From Pestalotiopsis fici W106-1 (Eukaryota > Ascomycota > Sordariomycetes > Amphisphaeriales > Sporocadaceae), in contig NW_006917100.1 in assembly GCF_000516985.1 (NCBI RefSeq), positions 1,477,490 to 1,541,489 on the forward strand: a stretch of 64,000 nucleotides of DNA. Reading direction: 5' to 3'. The notes beneath the pieces were generated by a model. It made no database searches and was not told the origin of the DNA. It worked only from the letters and a program-made list of their open reading frames with translations. Position numbers and translations under genes: made by a program. Every line of letters starts with the position of its first letter. Within the stretch, counting starts at the first letter, position 1. Of this stretch, positions 21,459-34,000 are shown one piece after another.

Positions 21459-22567
21459 ATGCCGCCCTCGACTTCGCAAAAGGCTCTAATCGACCACTTT
21501 GTGGCGCGCACCGGTACTGATAGGAAGCGGGCAGAACGGGTATGTGAACAGCCACTCGATGCGTACACGGCGCACCCATGTCGACGATCGCGAAATCTAT
21601 CCTCCCATTCCACTTCTTGTCTCGGTACATCTCGCTGATTTGATTCTTTCCTTTCGCAGTTACTCAAGGCGGCTGGATGGGACCTTGAGGCTTCCCTCAG
21701 ATCGTAAGGTCGACCTGTTTAGTAACACTACTCAGTCCATCATTTACTGACTTGCGGCTCCTAGCAACTACCCTCATTCTGCCGGCCCGTCCGAGTCCTC
21801 GCTGAAAGCACAATTTGAATCGCTACGAAGTATATATTACCTTTAGCTGCATGCTGGACAGAAGCTAACAACCAAGCAGCGAGCGAAGACTCGGCAGACA
21901 CGATGGGCGCCGATAGTACCATGTCCTACCTTCAGCAGCTTGGTGTCAGCTTGGACGATGCTAGCATGTTTCTCGGACTTCAGGTTCTGCAGGCAGAGAA
22001 GATTGGCGAGCTGTCAAAGGAACGCTTCGTCAAGAGTTGGAAGGAGGCCAAGTAGGTTTCATGAACGAGGAGCTCTACGAGCAAGTATGAAATGAGTCCA
22101 TTGGGGTCGCTAACACACGAGACTGCAGTGTTGAGGGAGACGTCACTCATCAGAAGAATTATATCGCCAACAAATTGCGCCTCATGTCCACTGACCCCAA
22201 GATATTCAGAGATGTTTATCGACATGCCTTTGTTCTTGGCAAAGAGGGTGAGGCCCGAGCTGTGACTCTGGAAATGGCCGAGACATTCTGGCAAATATTG
22301 TTTGCTGCCCCGGGCCGCCCCTGGGTTGGCAGCCAAACTGGCATCAACTGGTTGGAACAGTGGCTGGCCTTCCTCACTGAGAAGTGGACACGAACCGTGA
22401 GCAAGGACATGTGGAACCAGACATATGAATTTGCCACCAAGAGTATCGAGGATGAGTCCTTGTCTTTCTGGTCCGAGGATGGTGCTTGGCCAGGCGTGAT
22501 TGATCAGTTCGTTGCTTGGTATAACGAGAAGAGGTCCGCAACGGGCGCCATGGAGGTCGACTCCTAG
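21459..22567 (+). CDS. dcn1: Defective-in-cullin-neddylation protein Dcn1
   Basis: Five exons (21459-21539, 21660-21703, 21765-21829, 21880-22051, 22129-22567) give 266 residues, the usual family length. Residues 1-45 are a UBA-like domain (LIDHFVARTGTDRKRAERLL, AAGWDLEASL). The PONY/DCUN1 domain fills about 75-255, with QKNYIANKLRLMSTDPKIF, VLGKEGEARAV and LEMAETFWQILF, and ends at WPGVIDQFVAWY before an acidic-rich tail (MEVDS). Dcn1 is a scaffold E3 that promotes attachment of Nedd8/Rub1 to cullins together with Ubc12 and Rbx1, so it activates SCF-type ligases. The fourth exon has a tandem NAGNAG acceptor (aagcag ending at 21879). Introns are 50-120 bases and interrupt the 5' half five-prime-heavily, as is common in fungi. 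Confidence 0.92.
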
Positions 22568-23486
22568 GGGGAGAAGAAGGGAAATGGACCTGCAGCTTCT
22601 ACCAGGCCACGCCACAGCCGACGCCGACATCAGCGAAAGCAATCAACTGCCAATACACGATACAATCTGCGCAAACAGCATCAATGACGAAAAACAGGGC
22701 CACGTTGTGCGGCGCTTAGGGGGGGCATTTGCAGATGGCCGGGCACATGATTCCCCTTGAGGGACTGACTGATCATGGATTGTGTGGTAAATGATGGGCG
22801 CAGAACCAGCAGCGAATATTGGTAAATTTTTGCTGTGGCAGAAGCTGTAAATAGATTTCACAAGTACAGTGTCTCGTGAAGGCAGCATTTGGAGGCATCA
22901 ATAATGCATGCTAGATAACACTTGCACTGGGCTTGTTAACAACAAAATTAATAACATCTTCATCATCTGATAAATTCTGCAATTTGATGTAACGTAAGCA
23001 GCGACTCTATTTGGAGACACTCTGCCTACTATTCCACTTCAAATCAATTCCAGGCCTCTTCATCCTGTCCTGGCGTCTACATATGCAATAATGCCACGTC
23101 GGAGGGTTAAAGTATTGTGTTTTAATGTACATGCTCGACAATCATAAAGTCGAGTCCCTTGCCGTCCAGGTCATGCCAGAGCCATCTTACGCAACGCCTT
23201 CTTTCCCCTTCTTGATTTCAGTATACAAATCAGCCATATATCGTACAAGACATTGGCCACCGGGGAACAGGATCTCATGGTCACGTGGTGACTTCCATTG
23301 CCCAGAGTATCATCCGGCGAGCTCTAAAGTCCCTCTCATCTCTCCCCACGCTGGTTGACATGGTTTTCTACTCACGCAAACCCGGGGTATTCTCTATTCC
23401 TTGTCGTCTCTTGTCCATTCCCACATTCAGTTTCGCCAATCTTTATTCCTTGATACTTTCGTCTTTCTTCCTTCTTCCCCTTTTCT
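22568..23486. other. Convergent intergenic region DCN1 / MRP17
   Basis: A 919-base gap between two converging genes. It contains the DCN1 3' region and AT-rich sequence around 22900-23000. No gene, RNA or repeat could be supported. Confidence 0.4.
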
Positions 23487-24253
23487 TTACCAGCCCTGAG
23501 GTCCATGACCACCATCGCGACCCAGACGGGCCAAGGACGACAGCTTGCCGTCGCCGAGCTTGACGGTCGTGTGGCGGATCATGCGGGGGTCGCGGGCGAG
23601 GACCTGGCGGACGGCGTCCTGGGTGGCGATGGAGGCGTCGAAGCGCAGGGCAAAGTAGTGGCCGTCGCGGTGGCGCATCTGATGCGCCGTCGTGGGCTTG
23701 GGCAGGGAAAAGACGCCCCAGTTGGACACGCCGCGAATCACGCCGCGGTTTTGGAGAATCAGGTTGCCGGCGGCCATGACGATTCTGTTTTGTTTTAGAG
23801 AATAGGTGTTAGTGGAATGAGATGATGAGGGTTTTCTTGGACTAGAATGGAAAGATGCAACATACTCTTTCACCTCGGTCAGGTTACCGGGTCGTACCTG
23901 TTTGGTTCGTGGTCAGCCTATCGGTGTTCATGCTCCAGAAATAATCGCCATCGCTCCCATTGCGCGCAAGCAACAAGATAATAGACCCAAGAGTCGCCCA
24001 TGCCCCCCGCACCTCTGGTCCTATCGCAAGACAAAGTTCCTCTGGGGGTCCATCTTTCTCTCGTCTGGTGCTGATGGAGTGGTCCTGATAGTTCAGTTCT
24101 CCCAGTGTCATCCTCCCTGGGAGATCGATTCGTGTATCGGCCCATTTGTGATATCTCATTTACCATGCTCCATCTGTCTCTCTCTCTCTCTCGCGCGCGC
24201 GCAATGGCATGGTGAGGAAACAAACTCACAATTCCAACCAATTCGTACAACAT
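23487..24253 (-). CDS. mrp17: Mitochondrial ribosomal protein bS6m (Mrp17)
   Basis: Three exons on the minus strand (24253-24230, 23897-23866, 23784-23487) give 117 residues. The first exon is only 24 bases and encodes MLYELVGI, the conserved start of the S6 fold; a 332-base intron follows. The second exon (32 bases) gives VRPGNLTEVKE. The third carries the core: GNLILQNRGVIRGVSNWGVF, LPKPTTAHQMRHRDGHYFAL, then RDPRMIRHTTVKLGDGKL. This matches the fungal bS6m/Mrp17 family, a small-subunit protein of the mitochondrial ribosome. Both junctions keep the frame. The first intron carries a CT then CG dinucleotide run near 24175-24202. Without the micro-exon the protein would lack its first beta strand. 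Confidence 0.9.
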
Positions 24254-25821
24254 CTTGTCTTGCGTCCTTCTCTCGTCCTTTATTTCGTTCTCCAAGCCCC
24301 CAAAAACTCCAGTCTTCCCCGTTCCCAAACGGAAATGAATGTATCAGGCAGAGTCTTCTTCAACAACGGTTGCAGGTCTCGCACGGAGAGAGTAGGTGTA
24401 GCGTGAAACCCTGTTTTCTCTCAAGGAACAAGCAGGTCTCCCAAGTGATCGCAGGAATGAGAGGTGCCGTTCGTTTCGTCGTGTCGTGCAAAGGAGGCGC
24501 GTGGATTGCAAATGGTTGATCTGGGTCGGCGTTGGTGTCCTCTCTCTCGTGCGTCTGGAGGTTTCGCGAAGCTCTGGAATTTTTGTCGGGGCCGCCTCGC
24601 TGCAAGGCCTCCCCCCAAAAAGACTAGCAGGGGTGGAAAGGTCAGTCCTCCAATCCTCCGGGTGTCTCGCACGACCTTGCGGCTAAAAGTGGAGAAGCAA
24701 GAGTGAGCGCTCAGTGATACCCATTGGTGAGCTGTCAGGACTCAAGAATCCTTCGCGACTATTATCAATCTTGTTTCCTTCTTTCTACTTTTGAAAGATG
24801 TAATACAAAATTCTCATGAAACGCCACCGCATGTGTTGCAGCATGACTCCAGACATGGCTTCTCAGGCACACTTGGTAATCCAACATGTATACACAACTG
24901 TGCCCTCAACCATCTAGACGGAGACATTTCCGCGTGATATCTGTTATAGGGCTAAAAGCTTTAATGTTTGATGTCACTTTCTCTCAAAACTTCAAATGAA
25001 TAATCAAAAGGAACACCAGGGATTCAGACTTGTATGACTTGTCCTATTACTAGCTTACAGTACACACCAAGACATGCCTATCCGTCATACCATGAAAACG
25101 TGCAATTGATACATCGTGGCCAGTCAACCTCGCCAATGTTTTTTTTTTCTCTCCACGCCTCTGGTATGCCGCATCCTTGTGTAAAATCCATTGCATCACT
25201 TGCTGCTCAGCCGTGAGGCCGTCAATATTATTCTTGTGCCACGACGAAAAAAAGGCTCCCTCCTCCATTCTTCCGGTACAATACAACACAGTCCCCTCCG
25301 TATAAAGCCATTCCATGCAATTTTGGGTGCAACCATCTGTAGTGGCCGCTGTAAACGGGTATCATGAACAGTAAGGAAACTCAGAGCCTCGGCAAATCAA
25401 GGCGTGTAAGGAAAAACAAATCGACGAATGTCCATTCATACACAGTGAAAGAACCCAAACGAGCACTCGCATCTTGTTGTTGTCGAGGAGCAGTCGTTGA
25501 GAATCGAAACAAAGAATCGTCGTGGATCAAGCGAAAACGAATTGGGTATTGTTGTTGTTTTTTGTTGAAGATCGAATGATTTCTGGCCACCGTTCGTATC
25601 TCTCATCTGGTGTACGAGAAATCACGGATAAACGCAAGATCTTGCTTGCCATATTCATGCTGGGCGAGAAAGACCGATTACCGGGGACAGAGTAGAACAG
25701 AAACTGCTTTGTGGGCGCTCAAAGCAAATTGTAGCAGGTAAACTGAGCGAGGCTCTTCTTATCCGCGAATGTATTTTTGAACAGATAAAGTGCCGGAATC
25801 GTAAGAGGCGCTGGTGTATCC
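24254..25821. other. Intergenic region upstream of MRP17
   Basis: A 1.6 kb gap between the MRP17 start and the 3' end of the next minus-strand gene. It holds the MRP17 promoter and leader and the 3' UTR of the 702-residue protein gene. Several short overlapping frames exist around 24360-24706 without protein features. Nothing recognised. Confidence 0.4.
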
Positions 25822-28049
25822 CTATTTATCAGCGACAAACTCTTCACTCTTCATGCTGGCCCAAGTATCATCCAGATGAGTACTGTTTATATTAGCTTCA
25901 TGGTAAAGACAAGGATTAGAACATTTGGCTGGTGCTTAACTTACGCAGTAGTCTTTGCAAGGCTAACGCCCTGCTTGCGAGAAAAGGCAAGGAAACGCCT
26001 CTTGGTCCGCTCACGCTTGAATTGAGCTAGGACATGACTGCGCTCGGGTCCACGTAGCAGGACAGCAATTCTTGGGCTGTCTGATGCGTACTGGATCTCG
26101 ACAATGTCGTCAAGCTTGAGATCAAAGTTGACACGCTCATCGTACTTGCCCCAGACCACCCCAGAACTGATATCATGAAGAATCTGATGCTCGAATATCC
26201 TACTGTCCTTCTTGAAAGTCCAGTACTGCGTGACCTCGGGGTTTGTAAGGTGCTGAGGAGTCTTGATTTGGTGGATGCGCCAGTCAAGGTGCGAGATTGT
26301 ACCGGCCGAGAAAGAGTCAGTCGAGCTCCACCCATCATGCTCCAAGTCATCTACCACTGGTCCAGGGGCGGAAGGCGGCATCAGCGGTGCCACCATCTGC
26401 TGTGACGGCATGGGCGGTGGGTGTGGCAGCATGGGCGGCAAGTCTTCGATTCGCGGGCGCTTCTGCAAGCGTGGCGTCAAGGGGTCCAAAAACTCTTGCT
26501 GAGGCTGCTGAGGATATCCATCTAGACTTTGCGTATCATCCATATCAACTTGACCAATCGAGCGCCGGCCCTTACGGCGGCCGCCCATGCCCATCTGCTC
26601 CCGCTTCAGCTTGGCCTTGCCCTTCTCTGGATTCTTCTCGCCGACCTTGTAGCCTGACGGACGACCAATATTGCCAAAACCGTGCTTCTCGCGGAGAACC
26701 TTGAGCTTGATATCGTGATAGAGGTCATGGGTATACTTGGAGAGATTGAACTTGTCGCCCTGAGCAGTTGCCACCTCGTACATTCGCTGGCGGAGCCACT
26801 CCAGAGGGGTTATGTCCAAATCAAACTTCTTCAATTCCTCATGAACGTTGATCAATCGAAACATGGTATCATAGTTGATGAATGTCTTGTAGAACTTAGC
26901 CATCATCTCTTTGCCAACATACTGATAAGGGTGAAACTCTGGGTTTGGGCCTCTCAAGAAATCGATAATGGCTTGTCCACGGTTGACTTGTCGGTTAGCG
27001 AGAAACACCGTGTGGCGTACGGCAAGCTTGTCTTGTCGAAGTTTGTCAAGTTTCTGCTGCCATGCATCGAGCTGAGGCTGGATGTGATCTTCGAGCGGAA
27101 GCCAATCGGGATCCCAGTACTCGTGCTCTGGCGTGATGCGTTGCAGAGGCACACCAGCATACATGGGAGGTTCAGTGTAGACCGTGCCGTCGTTCTTGAG
27201 CTCAAGGGTTTCGCGGTTAATTTCGCGAAGATCTGCCGGGTTTGCTGGTTCCGGAGCTTGAGAATGAGCTCGAACGCCTGGCAGAGACCTTCGGCCGGAC
27301 GGCGACCGGCCCTTGGCATCGACGGGGGAATCTTGAATATGTGAGAAGACCAAACAGGAGCCGAAATCGGGTTTTAGACGTGACATACCTCTGCTGATTT
27401 CTGAGTGAAAGCCTGGAAGACTGTGTCGTTGCGGCGGCTGCTGTTGCAGCTGCTTGGGCTTGAGTGGTCTGCGTCCAGCTAGGCTAGGATCCGACTCATC
27501 CATCTCGAATCCATTGCCGTTGACTCTGTATGGCAAGGTTTTGCCGTTGGTACCATCCTCAGCATGTCGGTAGTTGCCTCCTGAAATTTCTTCGCCATCA
27601 CGTGTGATATCCTTGCGGCCCTGCGAGCCATTGATACTGGTCCAGCCTCCACTTTGTTGAGCACTGGTGCCGTGAGAAGGAGAAGGGCGACCGTGGCCGT
27701 TTGCTTCGACGCGCTCGCGCTCCCTAGCTGCAAGCATGCGATCCTCTTCCTCAAATCGAGCATTCAAAGCCGCATGTGCTGCATCCCAATCCAAGCCCAG
27801 GTGTTCTTGCTCTGCCTCGTACGACTTGATGGAGGCGACAAGGTTCTGCAAGTCCTTGTGCAGTTCGGCTCTGCGATCGTAGAGACGAACCAGAGGGCCT
27901 CGAATATGCTCATACTTGGCTTCGAAGGATCTGTTGAGTTGGTCTGCCTCTTGCTTGCGTCGCGCGCTGATTTCGCGCATGTATGCGTCGTTCCAAGCCG
28001 AGGCTTGATCGTGTTCTGGTTTGACAGACATTTCCACGCGTCCAGGCAT
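25822..28049 (-). CDS. Unrecognised conserved-looking 702-residue protein with coiled coil
   Basis: Three coding exons on the minus strand, 28049-27389, 27331-25945 and 25882-25822. The 57-base first intron (GTATGT donor) is stop-free and frame-preserving. The last 62-base intron (GTAAGT donor, AACAG acceptor) adds a 20-residue end, THLDDTWASMKSEEFVADK. Residues about 30-95 form a charged coiled coil. A Gln/Pro/Ser-rich linker follows, then a dense conserved-looking block (LPLEDHIQPQLDAWQQKLDK, FHPYQYVGKEMMAKFYKTF, LEWLRQRMYEVATAQGDKF), a basic nuclear-type stretch (GGRRKGRRS), a Pro/Met-rich linker and a C-terminal domain (PEVTQYWTFKKDSRIFEHQI to LAQFKRERTKRRFLAF). This suggests a nuclear regulator, but I do not recognise the family. 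The start is uncertain: a splice acceptor at 28076-28079 sits just upstream, and the frame continues upstream into SREEVVWS. Confidence 0.75.
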
Positions 28050-31000
28050 GGACCAAACCACTTCCTCGCGACTGCCTAGAAAGGATTATGTGGTTAGCAT
28101 CGGTGGCGGCGATGGTGATTATAGTAGTAGTAGAAGTAGCAGTTTGTGGTGACGGTGGTAGTGGTGGTGGCAGTGGTGGTGGTGGGCTGGCATAGCATAG
28201 TTGAAAGGCTATAGTGTCAATGATGCAGTAGCTTCAAAGGAGGTAGGCAGTGTATAGGCGCGCCCCACCTCACTAAAGGCCAGGCATGTGCGCACCGTGC
28301 AGGTTGGGCGAGTAAGGCGAGACCCAGCTCAGGTAGTTAATTGGGGGGTCACCCACGAATGAAAGGCAACCTGTGCATAGAGGAGTGAAAATTGCCACGA
28401 CAGAGTATTCCAGGCGCGCTGCGTGCGCTCTCAACGAAAAGGAGAAACAAGCCAGAGGGAGTAGAGGAAGGAGGGAGAAAGGGTGAGTGAGGGCCCGGGG
28501 GAAGGGAAAAAAAAAGTTTCGCAGCTAAGATGGGTGTCTCACAAAAATGAGAATAGGGACACGACAAATAGAATTGCGCCGGCCGGGTAATATTGGTTGG
28601 GTCTGAGAAAGTAGTAGGGGAGAAAAAAAATTATACTCGGAGCCCGTAAGAAGAGTGAATGACTGACTAGTTTGGGAGGGTGGCTCGGGAATGTGGTGTG
28701 GGACCAATGGGCCTTCCTTGGGCTCGCTGAATAGCGTGGTGGTAATCGAAAATTCCGTTTGTGGCAAGAGCCAGACGGCGATTGCGCACCGGCGGGCAGG
28801 GAGCAGCCAGGTAGACAGTAGGCAGAAAGGCAGAGAAAAGATCAGGCTGACTGGGCGGGAGACGAGACAGTGAGTGTGAATGGAATTGATCAGTGTTGTT
28901 CAAAGGGAAGGGGAAGGGGGGCTGTAGAGGTCGTGTACGTCTGTCAGATTATACACGAGTCCGTTTGGTTAGACGAACATCACAGCCAGGCCAGTCCAGC
29001 CTGCTGCTGCTGCTACTACTTGCCTGCCTATTACCAAACAAGCTGCTGGTCTTTGGTGTCACCCTTGCTCAGATGGATGTGCAGAGCGTTGTCAGAAATG
29101 ATCTGAAACGGGAAATCACTGCTGATGTGATTCCGATGCACAGTGATGATGATGTCGTGGCCCTTTTGCGGCGTGGGATGGAAGGACTGACCGCAAGGCA
29201 GAAGGGAGGAGAGTGTGTGAGGATAAAAAAAATTATACGCAGATCGAAATTGGGTATACTCTGACGCGCGTGTGTTGCTGTGCTGTGCTGCTTGCTGCAG
29301 GCTGCGGACTACGCGAGAGAGAGAAAAAAAAAATTGCGGCATGTTGGAAATCGGGCACAGCGGAAAGACCCGTGTGCAGAGAAGAAGTCAGATCAGACAG
29401 AGGAGAATAAAATTACTCACGATGTGAATGCTGAATGCCCTCAAAATGTGCTCATAACACGCCCGTGATGCTGGTGCGTCCCTTCGATGTGCCGAGTGCA
29501 GATAGGCTGCTAATAAAAGGTGTGTAGGGTGAAGAATTGGGAAGAAAAAAAGGATGCAGCCCGTTTGTCGTTGCTGGGTTGGGAAAGCAGTCGCGAGTAT
29601 CTACTGCTGCTGCTACCTACTATGCGGCCTGATCTGTCCGTCCGGTTTTAGCTTGGGTGGGCGCGCGCGCGCGGAATGACGAGCGAGAATTGGAAGGGGT
29701 GGTGTGTGGGTGGACTGATGGGATGGAAGCAAGATTAAGATTGACGGGGAAATCGGCGGGTGCGGCCAGGATGAAATAGTAGAAATCGACTATTTTTTTT
29801 CCTGCTCGATAGCCGAGAGGGATGGGAAATTGATGAATTTTGGGCGATAATCAAATGTACGTACCGAGTATTAGAAGAAGCTTAGATACCAGGAGACACT
29901 GGTGCTAGGCAACTGGGGTGGGTCGATATAAAATCAGTCACCTAATAGTAGATATGAGTGAGCACTATGCGCTAATCCAGTGAGTAATGGTTCGCGTCTA
30001 GGCTGGTTGGCTGCGCCTATTCCGCCGATGCCTTTGTAAACAACGGATGGGCTTGCACAAGCCACGTGCTCACCGAAGGGGGACTCACTGTTGCAGCAGA
30101 GGCCAAATGAACGATGCTAGACTGGCCTTGTGCGATGCACCGCTAGATACCATTCAAGAGAGAGTGGTGAAAGAATAAAAATATGCCGCATGCCTGATGG
30201 CGACGGTTTCTGGAGAAGAAGAAAAAAAAGGGCTCGTCAAATGGATCTATCGCTCCAGAGCGTGTTATACTCGGTAACGCTTGTCGTACTATACTGGTGC
30301 TTTGATGCAACGTGATCAATGAGGGAAGGCTTTGATGGGCAAAAATGGAAAAGAAAAAAAAAAGATGGGGCAAGGGGGGTGCCAACTGGCGGAAACGGTT
30401 GAGCTAGGTACTTATTACCCACGATCAAACGCGCTGGGTGGGGGTGAGAGCGTTGCTTAAAGACCGGCAAATGGGGGGGTGTGCAACGGATTGGAAGAGG
30501 GCGAGGGAAAAATAAAAATAAAAAATTTATCAAAACCTGCGGGCTGAGATGTATCAGATTCTACTAAGCCGCAATTGTCGGCTACTGCTGTGACATGCAA
30601 CAGGCAGATAGTATACAGTGACAGTGGGTATAGAAGAAGGCCTGATTGAATTGGTGTGTTTGTGTGCGGTGCCTGGTTGTCGGTGAGCTTCAAGGTTGCT
30701 GTTCCCCCCGTCCAACAGGGTGCGGTGAGGAAAGAGCTGATAGGTAGCTGGGGGGTGCTAGCTGGAACTTTTTCATGAATAATAGTCGTCGATGCATAGC
30801 AGACTGAGAGAGAGGTAGGAAGTACGGAATAACTACAGTAGGTACTAGGTTAGAACCGTACAGTAGATTAGATGAAATAGTGCGAACATGCATGGGTGAC
30901 TGTCAACAGTGCAGCATGGTCAGAATGGAGACTGTGGATCTGGTCATGTATCGAACTTGTGTCCAGGGGGGGTGTGCGCCTTGAAAGGCGCTGACGCCAA

Positions 31001-34000
31001 CGACACAAAGTATACATGCCTACCTACCTTTTACCTTCCTGCCTGCTTGTATTATCAAAGGGCACAGGTTGGTCGGGTATAGTACCTAGGCCACTAAGAT
31101 CTCAGCCAAGCCAGACATGTATTGTGTGGTTACCTGTAGCTAGCGTATTAGCCGGGCAGTCCTTGGCTGGAGTATTGTGTTGATTCGTGCGACTAGAGCG
31201 ACTGCCTAGTAGGTCATGAAACTTGGGTGGCCAAGAGATAATAGTGGTGGTAGTAGTACATGATAGTCATCAAATCAACATGACTGGCAGCAACGACCAC
31301 AACAAGCCAAGCACAAGCATACACGTAACAGTAGATGGTCAGAAACGAGTATAGCGAGCATTTCCATACCTGCTTGTTATGCCACTAGCGGCCGGGCTAG
31401 ACAATAATCGGAGTGGGTAGCCTCGGGAGAAGCAAGAGACAGCCAAACCAAAAAGACAGCACGAGAAGGCGAAAGTCGAGCATGATATTCTAAGCAGGCA
31501 TTCATGGAACCTTCGTGGTCAAGTGAGTACTTTTATACTCTTCATGATCAAGTCCGGGGCTTGTGTTGGCTGTGATCCTGTGCTGCTTATCAACTAGTTT
31601 TTTTTTTCCCCTTCGTGGCCGAGTGCCTAGGTACATAAACTTTGAGGTTCGGCTGGTCAACAGATATCAACCCGGAGAATATAAAGGTGTCTTTAGTGTA
31701 CATGAATGCTAGCTCATATGTATGCAGTTTACCAAAGTATAAAACTCTGTGGATTACGGTGGCCAGCTGAATTCTGAACACCTAGAAATGGCCGAATTCA
31801 AGTCGTTTGAGCGATGCACCTACATGTCTACGGCTGTGAGGGATGGGCGGAAACGGACAACTGAATACCGTGTATGTAATAGAGTCGGACAGAGTCCTGG
31901 GAATGCTCCAGGGATGTGAAAAAATACCGTTTTACTACACCCACACCCCCTTGTCTAATTTGTTGGTTTTGTGGACGTGCAGATCGTGCCACCTTAATGT
32001 TCAAGAAACAAGAACGCTTGACAAACAAGAAAGGGAACGGATATCGCTACCTTCTGAGATTTAAACAGTCTTTGCTGCGACCATGAGAGAAACACAAGAA
32101 TATAATAATAATATGTCAAAGAGTCTGGTTGGTCGATTAGTTGTCGTCTTTCTAGCCCGGTTCATCCGGAAAGAAAACATAGCTGTGTATTCTACATCAA
32201 GTGGGCGGGCTCAAGGAAAAAGTTAGAAATACCCTTCTTGACGTCTTGCATTGCCCTGTACACCTTCCGATCATAGAATCTGTTAGAAATTCTTGGTAGC
32301 TTGATGATTGTAGGGAAAGTTCAATAGCAAAGTGTGCTGAACTCTAGGGAGCTTAGCCCCTTTATTTGCCCGGGTATTTGGGTATACTAAAATTTGTAAA
32401 GGTGATGTCAGTCCAAACCTGAGTAACGGACGGGAGTCTAGCACCAAATGCATTTTAGCTTCGAAAAGGTCAGAGCCTGCCTGGTGATCCAGGGGGGTGC
32501 TCCAGCGGCGTAGTACTATGCAATATGCTCATTTGCAGCGTGGTACGAGCCTTGCGCCGGAGTACGTATTTGGTGCAAATTGGACTATTGAACGTGGATC
32601 TGACCACGCGGGAGTCATGCCAAGGATCGGGGAGTGTTGCTATCAGTCCCATCGGCCGTCCGCCGCCCTTGTCATCGTCATCATTAGCATCATCACTCGC
32701 ACGTCGAGTATAGTATTATTTTCATCAATCTGTCATCCTTGTGCGTTTTCTACACATCTTTTGGAGTAATGCTCTATACGACCAGACTAGGCGGCCGACT
32801 GCTGAGAGCGTTTGGTATACCACGTACGTGTATACGGACCAGGGGACCGATAGACGAATTCGTATAGCAATTTGCACAATCCTGTCGATTGGCTGCCACC
32901 CTGTGTACCATCTCCACTCACCTAGTTTGGTAAGTGACCGCATATCGAGCTACCACACACTGTCAGCTTGGGCCGGCAGGTCTATTCCTGTCTTTCTCTT
33001 GTAAGAAATATAGTATATATGTATGCGTACAGCAGCCACTAAATCGTCTTTTTTTTTTCCTTGGTCCTCCGGCGGACATTTGGGCATGTGTAGTAGTAGT
33101 AAGTGCATGGAGACGGACAGAGTTACAACGGCAAAGCCAAAGCCCCAAATCAATTATCTGAGCTTAGCCAGGGGGTTTCCGGAAGGCATTCATCTCCGTA
33201 GCCAGCGTTGGCGCCCTCTTCTCGGAGACCTTGTTGATTGAGCTTGCAAGCATATGCTGGCACTTATCGGCAATGCAGCATTCGCGGTAATACCTCGTTA
33301 TGGTCACTGATTGAACCTCGGATTGAGGAGAGAGGGTGGGGGGAAACCGTGCTTTTCAGTTCAGGATGTTCACGAAACCGAGAAGAGGGCTCATGCTCTC
33401 GAGCACAAGTGGGCGTGATACCAAGTGAGACTGAACTCGAGAGGCACAAGACCACATATATAAAGCGCAGTATAGCAATTTGAAACACCGACGAGTAGCA
33501 AAGGAGCTTCTCGGAAGTGGCCAGTCTTTCATGCGAACCGGGCGACATTATGCCCGTCAGCGTACTGTACACTAAAAGAGGGATAAGAGTCTATTACCCT
33601 GGTGCGACAAGGGTAGTATTTTGCGACGATCTGGCTGACGTCGTGTATAACTGTGGCATAATCCACCGCTGTCTCTGCAATAGATGGACAGGGGTCATTG
33701 GTGACACATGGCGCTTTATGCCGGGCACCATGATTTGACACTGGTAGCACCTGGATTCTTTTTCTCTTTGGATGCAGCGCAGTGGTCATTTCTGCGCGCC
33801 CATCCAGCTCTGATCCTCTGATAGAAAGGCCTCATTAAGAGGAATACATGCATCAACATTGTCATGGCTAGCAAAGATGTTTATCCGATGCGCAAAGTAG
33901 ATAGCCATTCTCCAGTGCTCGTACTTTGCACCCGGCTCATTCGAAGTTCAAAGCCAGATACTAGATCACTTTCTCAGCCTGAGATAAGTCTCACCCCGAA

